Source: Claveliimonas sp034178805
GTDB lineage: Bacteria; Bacillota; Clostridia; Lachnospirales; Lachnospiraceae
Reading direction: 5' to 3'
DNA length: 64,000 nucleotides
NCBI RefSeq assembly: GCF_050314255.1
Contig: NZ_JBNPMZ010000004.1
Span: 169,935 to 233,934, forward strand
Notes under the pieces: generated by a model
What the model saw: only the letters and a program-made list of their open reading frames with translations
Told to the model about the DNA's origin: nothing
The model's database searches: none
Shown: positions 44,133 to 53,761 of the stretch, piece after piece
How the letters are laid out: each line of letters begins with the position of its first letter
Position numbering within the stretch: position 1 is the stretch's first letter
Position numbers and translations under genes: made by a program

Positions 44133-44972
44133 TTAACCTTTTACTGCACCGGCAGCAACACCCTTGATAATGTGTTTCTGACAGGACAGATAGAAAATAA
44201 TAACCGGAATTACCGCCAGAATCAGAGCTGCCATAATAGCACCCATATCTACACGGCCATAACTTCCCTTCATATACTGAATTACGATAGAAATCGTCTT
44301 ATATTTATTCAGATCCAGTACCAGATATGGAAGCAGGAAGTCATTCCAAATCCACATTGTTTCCAGAATACCTACGGAAATGTATGTAGGCTTCATGATT
44401 GGAAGTACTACAGAGAAAAATGTACGAAGCGGGGTACAACCATCGATCATAGCTGCTTCTTCAATCTCCAACGGAATTGATTTTACAAATCCGCAGAACA
44501 TGAATACCGCTAGTCCGGCTCCAAATCCCAGGTATATAATTATGATTCCCCATGGTGTGTTTAATTTTGTACGGTCTGCCACCAGCGAAAGTGTAAACAT
44601 TACCATCTGGAACGGTACTACCATTGAAAATACACAAAGCAGATACAGCATCTGTGTAAATTTTGATTTAACTCGTGTAATATACCATGCGCACATGGAT
44701 GTACAAACCAGAATTACCAATACAGAACCAATCGTGATAAATACGGTCCAGCCAACCGCCTTCAGTAATTCATATTTATCAATTGCTGCAATATAGTTAT
44801 CAAAGCCAGTATATGTCTTTGCTGTTGGCAGAGTAAATGGTTCTTTGTTAATAAACACCTTTTTCTTAAAGGAGTTCATAAGTACGATCAGGATAGGTGC
44901 AATGTAAACCAGACCAATAATGGTAAATACTCCGGTTCCTGCCCAGCTTAATTTGTCTTTCCATTTTTTCAT
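44133..44972 (-). CDS. Sugar ABC transporter permease, MalG-like (second importer)
   Basis: A 279-residue CUT1 permease with six membrane helices. The EAA loop is EEAAMIDGCTPLRTFFSVVLP near residue 170, and the C-terminus GVAAGAVKG is typical. It directly follows the MalF-like permease (1-base spacing). It is similar in kind but not identical to the permease at 37539-38399. A palindromic repeat abuts its stop codon. Confidence 0.92.
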   Translation of the reverse strand: MKKWKDKLSWAGTGVFTIIGLVYIAPILIVLMNSFKKKVFINKEPFTLPTAKTYTGFDNYIAAIDKYELLKAVGWTVFITIGSVLVILVCTSMCAWYITRVKSKFTQMLYLLCVFSMVVPFQMVMFTLSLVADRTKLNTPWGIIIIYLGFGAGLAVFMFCGFVKSIPLEIEEAAMIDGCTPLRTFFSVVLPIMKPTYISVGILETMWIWNDFLLPYLVLDLNKYKTISIVIQYMKGSYGRVDMGAIMAALILAVIPVIIFYLSCQKHIIKGVAAGAVKG

Positions 44973-45815
44973 TTACTGCTGCACCTCCTTTGAACGTGTT
45001 GCACGAAGCTGTACCAATCCAATTCCTACTACAATGAAGAAGAATATAACAGCCTTTGCCTGTCCAACACCTTCCCAACCGGTACGTCCATAGAAGGTAT
45101 TGAAAATATTAAGTGCCATCAACTCGGATAACTTGGACGGTTCACCTGCAGTCAGTGACAGGTTCTGGTCAAAGAGCTTGAATCCGTTTGTGATAGACAG
45201 GAACATACAAATTGTAATAGATGGCATCATCATCGGAACTGTTACCTTCCACAGTCTCTGCCATGCTGTTGCACCATCAATCTGTGCTGCTTCCATTACA
45301 TCTCCAGGAATTGCCTGCAGGCCGGCAATATAGATAATCATCATATAACCAATCTGCTGCCAGCTTACCAGAATAATCAATCCCCAGAATCCATACCACT
45401 GATTCAGGTTCAGTGCTGTATTATAATTTGCCAGAATACCATTAAAGATCAGCTGCCAGATATAACCAAGCACGATACCACCGATCAGGTTCGGCATGAA
45501 GAAAATAGTACGGAAAATATTGGTTCCGCGCATTTTCTGTGTCAGTGCCATTGCCAGTAAAAAGGCAATCACATTAATAACCAGAAGAGATACCACTGCA
45601 AATAATACCGTCATCCAGAATGAATGACGGAACATTGCATCCTTTAATGCTTCTACATAGTTTGAAAATCCTACAAATTTTGCATCTGTAACAGTCGTAA
45701 ATTTACAGAACGACAACCAGATTCCCATAATAAATGGGACAATAAAGCCGATGATGAAGGCACAAAATGTCGGGAGTACAAATATCGGCATATAACGCTT
45801 AATGGCTTTTTCCAC
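44973..45815 (-). CDS. Sugar ABC transporter permease, MalF-like (second importer)
   Basis: A 280-residue CUT1 permease with about six helices (FVLPTFCAFIIGFIVPFIMG first) and the EAA loop MEAAQIDGATAWQRLWKVTVP. I chose GTG 45815 (VEKAIKRYMPIF) because AAGGAGG lies 9 bases upstream; the frame extends to 45860 but without a site. It sits between a binding protein gene (105 bp upstream) and the MalG-like gene, forming one importer. Confidence 0.9.
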   Translation of the reverse strand: MEKAIKRYMPIFVLPTFCAFIIGFIVPFIMGIWLSFCKFTTVTDAKFVGFSNYVEALKDAMFRHSFWMTVLFAVVSLLVINVIAFLLAMALTQKMRGTNIFRTIFFMPNLIGGIVLGYIWQLIFNGILANYNTALNLNQWYGFWGLIILVSWQQIGYMMIIYIAGLQAIPGDVMEAAQIDGATAWQRLWKVTVPMMMPSITICMFLSITNGFKLFDQNLSLTAGEPSKLSELMALNIFNTFYGRTGWEGVGQAKAVIFFFIVVGIGLVQLRATRSKEVQQ

Positions 45816-45920
45816 AAAAATCGCCCTCCTTCTCTCAGAAAGAACGACGGGCGAACACAACTGTCGCCCGCCGCATGTCTTACAATTCCTTTTGTCTAAA
45901 CAGTGTTACTATAAATATTT

Positions 45921-47234
45921 TTATTTTGCTGCTGCAGCTTCTGTAGCCCATCCATCAACGAATGCTTTTACTACTGCATCCCAGTTAGCATCTGTCTGAT
46001 CTGCTGCATATGCTGTAAGTGCAGAACCTACACCATTCTTCCACTCTTCTGAAGGCATAGTTGAGAATGTCCATGTTACAGGAGTCTTGCCTTCTTCAAC
46101 ATACTTGTTAGCTTCGTTAACAAGTACATTATCAGATTCAAGGTTAGATTTGAACGGAATTACGAATCCCATGTCTTTGCACATAGCCTCAACACCTGTA
46201 TCAGATGTTACACACCAGTTCATGAAATCAAGTGTTGCCTGAATATCTTCTTCAGAAGCTTTTGCATTTACACACCAGTAGTTCTCTGTACCTGTGCAGA
46301 CACCCTGATTTTCTTCGCCCTCTACACCAATGTAGATAGGAAGAATTCCAAGATTCTCATCACCCAGATCAGCAACATCGTTGTATGCCCATGTACCATT
46401 CTGATAGAATACTGCTTCCTCTGTTACGAAATCAGCTACTGCATCATCACCTGTCTTTGTTGACAGAAGAGCCGGATCACATGTTGCATTGTTGATGTAC
46501 AGATCCCAGATTGCACGATAGTTGTCAAGATATGTTCCTTTGATTGCATCTGTGCTGTCAATACCTTCATCTTTGTACTCATAGTAAATCGGAAGGTTTG
46601 CAAGATGTGTCTTAAATCTCCAGTCAGAAGATCCATCCATACCAGCTGATGTAAATGCAGAGAATCCAAGTTCATCTTTACGCTTTGTAATATCCTCTAC
46701 TACCTTCTTGAAGCTGTCGAAATTTGTAATATCATCTGCAGAATATCCTGCTTTTTCCAGAAGTGCTTTATTGTAGATAATACCATAGTTCTCAATAACA
46801 TATGCGATACCTGACATTGCATCTCCGTCTTTCAGTGCAAAGCTGTCATCTGTAAGCTCGCCTGCAATATCAGATCCTGTCAGATCATAGCAGTAATCTT
46901 TCCAGCTTGCAAGACCAACCGGTCCGTTTACCTGGAATAATGTAGGAGCTTCTGTCTTAGCCATCTCAGATTTTAATGTCTTCTCATACTCTCCGGATGC
47001 TGCTGTAAGAACTGTTACAGGCACGCCTGTCTCTTCTGTATATGCTTTTGCCAGATTCTGCCACTGTTCATCTGCTTCAGGTTTAAAGTTCAGATAATAC
47101 ACAGAACCTTTCGCCTCTTTGCTCTCTGATCCCTCGTCAGAAGAGGAAGAAGAAGAAGAACTTCCACATCCTGCCAAAAGACTTGCAGACATTGCTGCAA
47201 CCAGTAAAACTGATAAAACTTTTTTCTTTTTCAT
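45921..47234 (-). CDS. Sugar ABC transporter substrate-binding lipoprotein (second importer)
   Basis: A 437-residue family 1 binding protein with signal peptide and lipobox SLLAGC (Cys23), followed by a serine-rich linker. The body has the usual ligand-domain features (FQVNGPVGLASWKDY, GIIYNKALLEKAGYSADD, FYQNGTWAYNDVADLG, TLDFMNWCVTSD). I set the start at ATG 47234 (GAGGAA 6-9 bases upstream) rather than at the longer frame to 47336. A terminator at 47351-47400 separates it from the upstream gene, so it probably has its own promoter in 47235-47350, where I see only weak candidates. Ligand unknown. Confidence 0.9.
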   Translation of the reverse strand: MKKKKVLSVLLVAAMSASLLAGCGSSSSSSSSDEGSESKEAKGSVYYLNFKPEADEQWQNLAKAYTEETGVPVTVLTAASGEYEKTLKSEMAKTEAPTLFQVNGPVGLASWKDYCYDLTGSDIAGELTDDSFALKDGDAMSGIAYVIENYGIIYNKALLEKAGYSADDITNFDSFKKVVEDITKRKDELGFSAFTSAGMDGSSDWRFKTHLANLPIYYEYKDEGIDSTDAIKGTYLDNYRAIWDLYINNATCDPALLSTKTGDDAVADFVTEEAVFYQNGTWAYNDVADLGDENLGILPIYIGVEGEENQGVCTGTENYWCVNAKASEEDIQATLDFMNWCVTSDTGVEAMCKDMGFVIPFKSNLESDNVLVNEANKYVEEGKTPVTWTFSTMPSEEWKNGVGSALTAYAADQTDANWDAVVKAFVDGWATEAAAAK

Positions 47235-47350
47235 AATGATTCCTCGCCTTTCTGAAAATTTTACTCGAAACTTTCGTTTCCTTTGTTCTGTCCTTATCCT
47301 AACAGAAAAATATGAGAAACCTTTAACAATTAACAAACCTGAAATACAAA

Positions 47351-47400
47351 AAAATAAACCTTCCTCCCGGTCAGATACCGTTCAAAAGATTTATTTTTTA
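47351..47400 (-). terminator. Intrinsic terminator between the two binding-protein genes
   Basis: On the minus strand AAAATAAATCTT (47386-47397) pairs with AAGGTTTATTTT (47351-47362) over 12 bp with one G-T pair, with an inner CGGT / ACCG, and continues into TTT. It separates the yesN-yesM-binding protein unit from the importer unit. Confidence 0.7.
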
Positions 47401-47410
47401 ATATTCAATA

Positions 47411-48697
47411 TTATTGTTCCTCCCGAAATCTCCGGATACTCTCATCTTCCATCTCCACAAATTCCTCCGGGGATATCTTTCCCTGAACCAGAAGCGGGAG
47501 ATACTCCCCCAACGTTTCTTCCTGCAGGATGGAATTCCATTTCACCTGATAATTCGGCACTATCTGAGGCTCACCACTATATGCTGCAATATAATCCTGT
47601 ACCAGCCTTCCCGTCTCCCATGGACTTTTCCCAAACAGTTCTTCCTTCTCCTGCTGATTCAACTTCGTCCGAAATTTCAGAAACTCCACCGCACCCTCAC
47701 GAATATCCTCACTGTATCCCGTTACAACAGACCATCCAAAAGTCTCCGGTGAGGAAATTAATTTATTTCCCGGGTATGGGGAAAATCTGATTTTTTCCTG
47801 CATTTCCTCAGGAATCTGATCTATCATCCAGTATCCATTTGGAATCATAGCTGCCGTACTGTTACAGAAATTTGTATATGCCACATCAAAATCTGTATGC
47901 AGTGCATCCTCTGTCGTATATTGAAACAGCCGTGACAGCGTCTCTGCCATGTGAAGTCCAACTTCATTACAATATGTATCCGGATACCATTCTTTCATAA
48001 ATTCTGCACCGGCCTGCGTATCTGCCGTCTCTGCCGTTGCAAGGAGCATCGGTGCCCAGCCCGTTCCTTCCGTGTGAAGTGCCAGCGGTGTTATCCCGTG
48101 ATCTTTAAGCCGATCGCAGCAATCCCAGAATTCTTCCCATGTTTTGGGAAAATCTGTTATTCCTGCCTTTCTAAATAATTCCTCATTCCAGAATACCCCC
48201 GAACAGGAAAACGCTGCTGTGCTTAAAGGACTCAGATACACACTCCCGTCTTCCTCCGTACATCCCTCCAGAACCACAGGTTCAATCATATCCATCCACT
48301 CCTGATCCTGCTTAAGGTAGGGAGCAAGATCCATAATACGATCATCCGCAATCATCATTTGGTAATAAGACGGTAGCATACGGAGATCCGTAATCACAGC
48401 CGGCAGTTCATCCGTAACATTCAGACGTTTCAGATTCTGCCGATATTCCTCCTCTGTCTCCATAATCCACTCTACATCCAGGACATATTTTCCCTCATAC
48501 TCTCTGTTAAATGCCTCCACAGTTTTTTCTTCGTTTTTCTTTCCTGTAGACGGATCAACGGTGAAAATGGCCGGAATCCGAATTTCCTCAGTTGTCCCTT
48601 TTCCCTTATTTTGTTCCTCATTCCTGCACCCTCCAAGCAGTCCCGCAAGGAAGGTCACACATAACACAGCAGATACTATTCTTACTTTCTTTCTCAT
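47411..48697 (-). CDS. Extracellular solute-binding lipoprotein linked to a YesMN two-component system
   Basis: A 428-residue family 1 binding protein with lipobox LLGGC (Cys24). Features include ELPAVITDLRMLPSYYQMM, FWNEELFRKAGITDFPKTWEEFWD and GYWMIDQIPEEMQEK. It follows the histidine kinase gene by 23 bp and is separated by a terminator from the downstream importer. It may work as the ligand-presenting partner of the YesM-type kinase, or as a second binding protein for the same importer; neither is shown by sequence. Confidence 0.88.
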   Translation of the reverse strand: MRKKVRIVSAVLCVTFLAGLLGGCRNEEQNKGKGTTEEIRIPAIFTVDPSTGKKNEEKTVEAFNREYEGKYVLDVEWIMETEEEYRQNLKRLNVTDELPAVITDLRMLPSYYQMMIADDRIMDLAPYLKQDQEWMDMIEPVVLEGCTEEDGSVYLSPLSTAAFSCSGVFWNEELFRKAGITDFPKTWEEFWDCCDRLKDHGITPLALHTEGTGWAPMLLATAETADTQAGAEFMKEWYPDTYCNEVGLHMAETLSRLFQYTTEDALHTDFDVAYTNFCNSTAAMIPNGYWMIDQIPEEMQEKIRFSPYPGNKLISSPETFGWSVVTGYSEDIREGAVEFLKFRTKLNQQEKEELFGKSPWETGRLVQDYIAAYSGEPQIVPNYQVKWNSILQEETLGEYLPLLVQGKISPEEFVEMEDESIRRFREEQ

Positions 48698-48720
48698 AAC
48701 TAACTCTTTCTATCTGAAAA

Positions 48721-50487
48721 CTAACCACTCACCACAGGTATCTTAATGACGCAACAGGTTCCCATGTCATCTGTCTCATAATAAAATTGTACCTGATTCT
48801 CATATTTCAGGCGCAACCGGGTAATAATATTCACCACACCATATCCGCGCCGCTTATCCGGAAAACTCTCCTTCATCTTTGCCAGTGGCTGTTCCATGAG
48901 ACCATTTATTTTACTGAGTACTTCTTTATCCATGGGTGTTCCGCTGTTATATACCTCATAAACCAGAGTTTCATCCTCCGCTCTCACCGTAATCTTTATC
49001 AGACCGCCTTCAAAAATATCACAAAAACCGTGCTTAATGGCATTTTCTACAAGAGGCTGCAATATTAACTTCAACACCTCAAATTTCTTCAGCTCTTCAC
49101 CGCATTCTATCTCATAATGGAATAACTCTGTATTTCGAATCTGCTGAATTTCCATATAGCTTTTGACATTTTCAAGTTCATCCTCTACCGTAACTATGTC
49201 CTTCCCTTTACTCAGGGACAAACGCAGATATTTCGACAATGCCTGAATCATTTTCATAGTCGTTTCTTCTTTATTAATCCGTGCAAGCATATAAATGGTA
49301 TCCAGCGTATTATAGAGAAAATGCGGATTGATCTGATTGATCAGCATATTCAGCTCACTGGTTCTAAGCTCTTTTTCCTGGATTTTTATTTCTTCCAGCA
49401 AATTCTCGATATTAACCAACATCTTATTATAGGAATCTCCAATCTGATCCAACTCTGTATTCGTATGCAGTTCCTTCATTGGACTGAAATCATTTCCGTC
49501 AAATCCGGTCATTGCCTCGCTGATCTCCTGGATCGGTCTGGAAAATCGTTTGGAGAAATAAACACTGAAAACCGCTGCTGCTGCCAGAACGAAAATATAA
49601 ATACCAAGCAATATCTCAAAGATACGAACAAGTCCGCTGGTCAACACCTGATTGGGAACAAGTGTATATATTATCATTCCGCTCTCTTTTTGCCGATACG
49701 CTGATAACACCCCACTTCTCAGCCTGCATCCAGTTACAATCATTCCGTCCGCCTTTTTCTTAGAAAGATTCTGAATATATTCCAGATCTTCTTTTGGAAG
49801 TAAATATCCTTCCGGAATACAGGACACACACACATTTCCGGAGCCATCTATGATCCCCATCACCGCTTCATCCGCGTCATCTGTATTTTCGCTAAAGATA
49901 TTTTCCAGAAATCCCGGATCCATTTTTAAAAACAGCATGCCCGGTTCATGAGCATACTCCATGCTTCTAACATACCGTCCAACAAACAGGGCTGATCCTC
50001 CGGTCCCAAACAAAGTATCCTCAGTCCATATCCATTTTGTCTTCGCATATTCTTTTCCCAGAAGATTTCCAAAACCACTGTTCTGAAAATCTTCCCATGT
50101 ACGCTTGGAATAAGAACGGGTATATACATTTTTCTGATTGTCAACATAACAGTATTCTGCCACATTCTCCAGATCAATATAGGCAAAATACTTACTCAGC
50201 GCATTCTTTTCTACGTCTGCCAGACCATCTTCGATGAGACTTTTCTGTACATCTTCATACACGATACATTCTGCAGTGATCTCATTGGTCTTTTGAAACA
50301 GATTGTCCAGTGTTCTCCCCATTTTCTCATTCATAAACTCATATTTGTCAATAATCACTGCCGACATATTTTTCTGAATAAAAACCCAAACACCTATACT
50401 GGACAGAAAAAGAGAAAGAACCAGCAGCACTACCGAGTAGGTCATAAATTTTCTTTGAATTCCGGATTTCATCTTTTCTTTGATCAT
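48721..50487 (-). CDS. YesM-type sensor histidine kinase
   Basis: A 588-residue membrane kinase of the LytS/YesM group. Helices near 16-37 and 285-305 flank an extracellular sensor (about 40-280). A HAMP-like segment (KRFSRPIQEISEAM) follows. The His_kinase motif is LINQINPHFLYNTLDTIY, and the ATPase has PLVENAIKHGF and a C-terminal RRGYGVVNIITRLRLKY. It overlaps the response regulator gene upstream by 4 bp. Such pairs generally control nearby carbohydrate importers, here the one at 44.1-48.7 kb. Confidence 0.92.
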   Translation of the reverse strand: MIKEKMKSGIQRKFMTYSVVLLVLSLFLSSIGVWVFIQKNMSAVIIDKYEFMNEKMGRTLDNLFQKTNEITAECIVYEDVQKSLIEDGLADVEKNALSKYFAYIDLENVAEYCYVDNQKNVYTRSYSKRTWEDFQNSGFGNLLGKEYAKTKWIWTEDTLFGTGGSALFVGRYVRSMEYAHEPGMLFLKMDPGFLENIFSENTDDADEAVMGIIDGSGNVCVSCIPEGYLLPKEDLEYIQNLSKKKADGMIVTGCRLRSGVLSAYRQKESGMIIYTLVPNQVLTSGLVRIFEILLGIYIFVLAAAAVFSVYFSKRFSRPIQEISEAMTGFDGNDFSPMKELHTNTELDQIGDSYNKMLVNIENLLEEIKIQEKELRTSELNMLINQINPHFLYNTLDTIYMLARINKEETTMKMIQALSKYLRLSLSKGKDIVTVEDELENVKSYMEIQQIRNTELFHYEIECGEELKKFEVLKLILQPLVENAIKHGFCDIFEGGLIKITVRAEDETLVYEVYNSGTPMDKEVLSKINGLMEQPLAKMKESFPDKRRGYGVVNIITRLRLKYENQVQFYYETDDMGTCCVIKIPVVSG

Positions 50488-52076
50488 ATTTCATATTCCT
50501 TTTTATACTCACTGGGGAGCTTTCCTGTGTACTGCTTAAATAAGTGGGAAAAATAAGATGGATTACTGATTCCTACCTGTTCACAGATATTTCCAATGCT
50601 CGCATCCCCATTTTCAAGCAACCTCTTGGCCTTTTCCATCCTCTGCTGAAGCAGATATTTTTTAAATGTCATATGAAATGTATTCTTAAAAACCCTGCCG
50701 AAATACACCGGATTCAGATAAATATGTGTGGCCACCGACACAATAGAAAGATTCTCATCATTCAGATGTTCCTCTATATAGGCAACCGCAACCGACATAT
50801 ATTCTTTGAAATACTTGGCTTCGTCTTTTTCTGCCAGTTTTCTGCGCACCTCAATGGTATCCAGCAGGATTTTATATGCCACATCAACCGCCTTTGCTCC
50901 ACTTAAATTCATCAGATTTGAATACAGATTCTGGAACTTCTTTTTCAATTCTTCCGTCATTCCATAAGAATCCTTCAGCATGAACTCTGTCTGCAGCATG
51001 ACCCTGTGGATGTAGCTTAACTGCTGTTCTTCCTCCTTCGGAAGGCTATAAATAAAATAAACAAAAGTTTCCTTTAGTTCATCTCCATCATTCTTCCGTA
51101 CCGCATTTACCACCATCATGACGGCATCCTGTGCTTCCGCCCTTCCCATCTTCTCTTCCATATCATCCGGAATGGTAAACGCACTCGCTCCGGAAGCACT
51201 GGCAAGTCCAAATAACTGGCTGGCCTCCTCATAGCTTCTTTTGATACCGGCAATTCCCTTATAAGGCTTGGAAATAGAAGCCACCACCGGTCTGCCCTCT
51301 TCTTTTTTCACATACTCCAGCATAGCTTTCAGTTCATGAACAGAAGTATTTTCTTTCGTCTTTACAATAAATACAGCATTTCCCGTTTCATTCTCCAGCT
51401 TCCAGAAAAAATATTTTTCCTCAATCATCTCCTCCAGGCTCTTCATCACAGCAAACCTGGAAGCCTCATAATCCAACGAATTCGTAATCTTATAGGCTAA
51501 ATCAATATCTACACAGACAGAAATAAAACGATCCCCCTCTTCCAGCACATTGCCCAAAGTGTCAAACACTTCTTCGGCCTTCTCCTGGGAAATACGGTTC
51601 TGTACATATTTCTGCACGATCACCTGTAGAAAACTGGTAGAATCTTTTAATAAGAGTTTTTCCCAGCTCTCTATTTTTTCTTCCTCTTTAATCTGTTTTA
51701 TGCAGGTCTCATAAGCTCCACGCATGGTTTCACAAAGCTTATCATCCTCTATCGGCTTCAGCAAATACGCGTACGCCCCCAGATCACAGGCCTGCTGCGC
51801 ATATTCAAAATCCCGATAAGCACTGAGTACAATAAAAATACAATCCAGATCTGTCTTCTGAATCTCTTCCATCACCATGAGTCCGGTAATCTGCTTCATT
51901 CGGATATCCGTAAGAACCACATGCGGCCTGGTTTCCTGAATCACACGGATTGCCTGTTCTCCACTCTGTGCTGTACCTACGATTTCAAATCCCATACCTT
52001 TCCAATCATAGGTCTCCATCAGACCCTGCAGCAAAATAGGTTCGTCATCTACAATTACCAGTTTTAATAACTTCAT
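50484..52076 (-). CDS. YesN-type response regulator with AraC DNA-binding domain
   Basis: A 530-residue regulator. The receiver (about 1-125) has VDDEP near 10-14, acceptor Asp56 in VVLTDIRM and the LLKP near 105. A linker domain of about 290 residues follows, and the C-terminal 100 residues form an AraC-type double helix-turn-helix (NPVYFGRVFKNTFHMTFKKY, GNICEQVGISNPSYFSHLFKQ). It overlaps the kinase gene by 4 bp, so the pair is coupled. Probable target: promoters of the adjacent sugar importer genes. Confidence 0.92.
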   Translation of the reverse strand: MKLLKLVIVDDEPILLQGLMETYDWKGMGFEIVGTAQSGEQAIRVIQETRPHVVLTDIRMKQITGLMVMEEIQKTDLDCIFIVLSAYRDFEYAQQACDLGAYAYLLKPIEDDKLCETMRGAYETCIKQIKEEEKIESWEKLLLKDSTSFLQVIVQKYVQNRISQEKAEEVFDTLGNVLEEGDRFISVCVDIDLAYKITNSLDYEASRFAVMKSLEEMIEEKYFFWKLENETGNAVFIVKTKENTSVHELKAMLEYVKKEEGRPVVASISKPYKGIAGIKRSYEEASQLFGLASASGASAFTIPDDMEEKMGRAEAQDAVMMVVNAVRKNDGDELKETFVYFIYSLPKEEEQQLSYIHRVMLQTEFMLKDSYGMTEELKKKFQNLYSNLMNLSGAKAVDVAYKILLDTIEVRRKLAEKDEAKYFKEYMSVAVAYIEEHLNDENLSIVSVATHIYLNPVYFGRVFKNTFHMTFKKYLLQQRMEKAKRLLENGDASIGNICEQVGISNPSYFSHLFKQYTGKLPSEYKKEYEI

Positions 52077-52106
52077 ACAGATATACCTCTTCTAACATTC
52101 TTTCTT

Positions 52107-53018
52107 TTATGACTGTAAATTTTCGCAAAACGACTTTTGCTCCTTCTCCTGTGCTTTATCAGGAATCTGCGCCAGAATAATTGCTCCAAACATCAACACA
52201 CATCCAAACAATTCTCTGGAAGAAAGCTGTTCCCCCAGAATTGCCCATCCCGCAAGCACCGAAATACATGACTCCAGACTCAGAATCAGCGATGCAACTG
52301 CCGAATTCATATTCTTCTGCCCGATAATCTGCAGGGTATAAGCAACTCCACAGGAAAGCACACCTGCATATAAAAGCGGTATCCAGCTTGCCATGATACC
52401 GGAAAAAGAATTATTTTCAAAAATCAGCATTGGCGGAACCGACAAAATTCCTGCCATAAAAAACTGAATACAGGACATCTTCACGCCATCAACCTTTGGT
52501 GCAAAATAGTCAATTGTCAGAATGTGCAGTGTAAACAAAAGCGCACAGAAAAAGATGTATACATCTCCTTTTCCTATACTAAAGGATTCCGTAATGCAAA
52601 GGAAATAAAGTCCTGCAAGAGCCATCACCACTGCCACCCAGACCTTCCAACCGATTTTCTTTTTTAAAAATATCCCAAATACCGGCACCAGAACAATATA
52701 AAAAGCTGTAATAAACCCCGCTTTTCCCGCACTGGTATACTGAATACCGATCTGCTGCAGGCTGCTGGCTGCAAATAAAAGAACACCACAGGCAATGCCT
52801 CCCGTAATCAGATCCTTTCTGCTGCCCGTTCCTTTTGAACTTAATCCAAGCTTATCCAACAGGAAAATACAGGGAAGAAGTGCAATTCCCCCGATCACGC
52901 TTCTGATTCCATTGAACCCGAATGGTCCCATGTAATCCATCCCCACGCTCTGGGCAACAAATGCAGTTCCCCATATAAAAGCAGTTAAAAATAGTATCAG
53001 TGCATTCTTAGTCTTCAT
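52107..53018 (-). CDS. EamA/DMT family transporter
   Basis: A 303-residue membrane protein with ten predicted helices in two EamA repeats (FLTAFIWGTAFVAQS at the start, SCGVAYTLQIIGQKN in the second half). Members export amino acids, nucleosides or other metabolites. The substrate cannot be told. It lies between nrdG (41 bp upstream) and yesN (30 bp downstream) on the same strand, possibly in one transcript. Confidence 0.88.
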   Translation of the reverse strand: MKTKNALILFLTAFIWGTAFVAQSVGMDYMGPFGFNGIRSVIGGIALLPCIFLLDKLGLSSKGTGSRKDLITGGIACGVLLFAASSLQQIGIQYTSAGKAGFITAFYIVLVPVFGIFLKKKIGWKVWVAVVMALAGLYFLCITESFSIGKGDVYIFFCALLFTLHILTIDYFAPKVDGVKMSCIQFFMAGILSVPPMLIFENNSFSGIMASWIPLLYAGVLSCGVAYTLQIIGQKNMNSAVASLILSLESCISVLAGWAILGEQLSSRELFGCVLMFGAIILAQIPDKAQEKEQKSFCENLQS

Positions 53019-53059
53019 TTTCTTTCATTCCTTCTGTCTCTTTATTCTCGTCTTTTCTT

Positions 53060-53545
53060 CTATTCATGTAGATTGATAATTCTCTGATTCCTGCTGCCCC
53101 GGAACTTAAGCCTCAGATCTTTCTCCGCTTCTATAAATGGTCCATCCACCAGCGTATCTATATACGAAAGCATCTCTTTTGTCACATCCGTATATGCTCT
53201 TCCGCCTTCTATCATATCCACATCATAGAGGTATCCGCTGTAACACCAGATATTCAGTTTGGGGTAGAACTCTCTGATCTTACGAAGTAGCTTTACCAGT
53301 ACCACCTGATTTTCCGGTTCAAAGGGTTCTCCGCCCAGAAGAGTAAATCCAGTAATATACGGAGGTTTCAGCGCCTCAAGAATCTCCTGCTCCGTTTCCT
53401 GCGTGTAAGGCTGCCCGAAATTGAAATCCCACGTCTCCGAATTGAAACAGCCCTTACAGTGATGACGGCAGCCGGACACAAACAGACTGACTCTCACCCC
53501 CGGTCCATCTGCAATATCATATTTTTTTATATTTCCATAATACAT
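53060..53545 (-). CDS. nrdG: Anaerobic ribonucleotide reductase activating protein
   Basis: A 161-residue radical SAM activase that installs the glycyl radical on NrdD. The cluster motif GCRHHCKGC has Cys26, Cys30 and Cys33 (CX3CX2C), followed by FTLLGGEPFEPEN. Length fits (about 155-170). Its substrate gene nrdD is 0.9 kb away on the same strand, with an oppositely oriented gene between them, so the two are not a simple operon. Confidence 0.95.
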   Translation of the reverse strand: MYYGNIKKYDIADGPGVRVSLFVSGCRHHCKGCFNSETWDFNFGQPYTQETEQEILEALKPPYITGFTLLGGEPFEPENQVVLVKLLRKIREFYPKLNIWCYSGYLYDVDMIEGGRAYTDVTKEMLSYIDTLVDGPFIEAEKDLRLKFRGSRNQRIINLHE

Positions 53546-53569
53546 ATTTTCACCTCACATATCCACAAA

Positions 53570-53602
53570 CAGGCGCGACAGAATTGCCGCGCCTGGTTTT
53601 TC
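53570..53602 (+). terminator. Terminator-like hairpin in the nrdG upstream region
   Basis: CAGGCGCG (53570-53577) pairs with CGCGCCTG (53588-53595) and is followed on the plus strand by GTTTTTCT. No plus-strand gene ends nearby, so what it terminates is unclear; on the minus strand it would form a hairpin in the nrdG leader. Confidence 0.6.
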
Positions 53603-53761
53603 TCCTTATAGATTGGTTCCTGCAACAATCAAGTGATATTATACTATACCGTAACTCTCTTTCCAACCTTCAATCACCAAAAAATAGCGATGATACCCTA
53701 TCTTTTTCCACTTCATATGGTAAAATAATAAAAAACTATTTCCGAAAAGAGATGATTTCCA

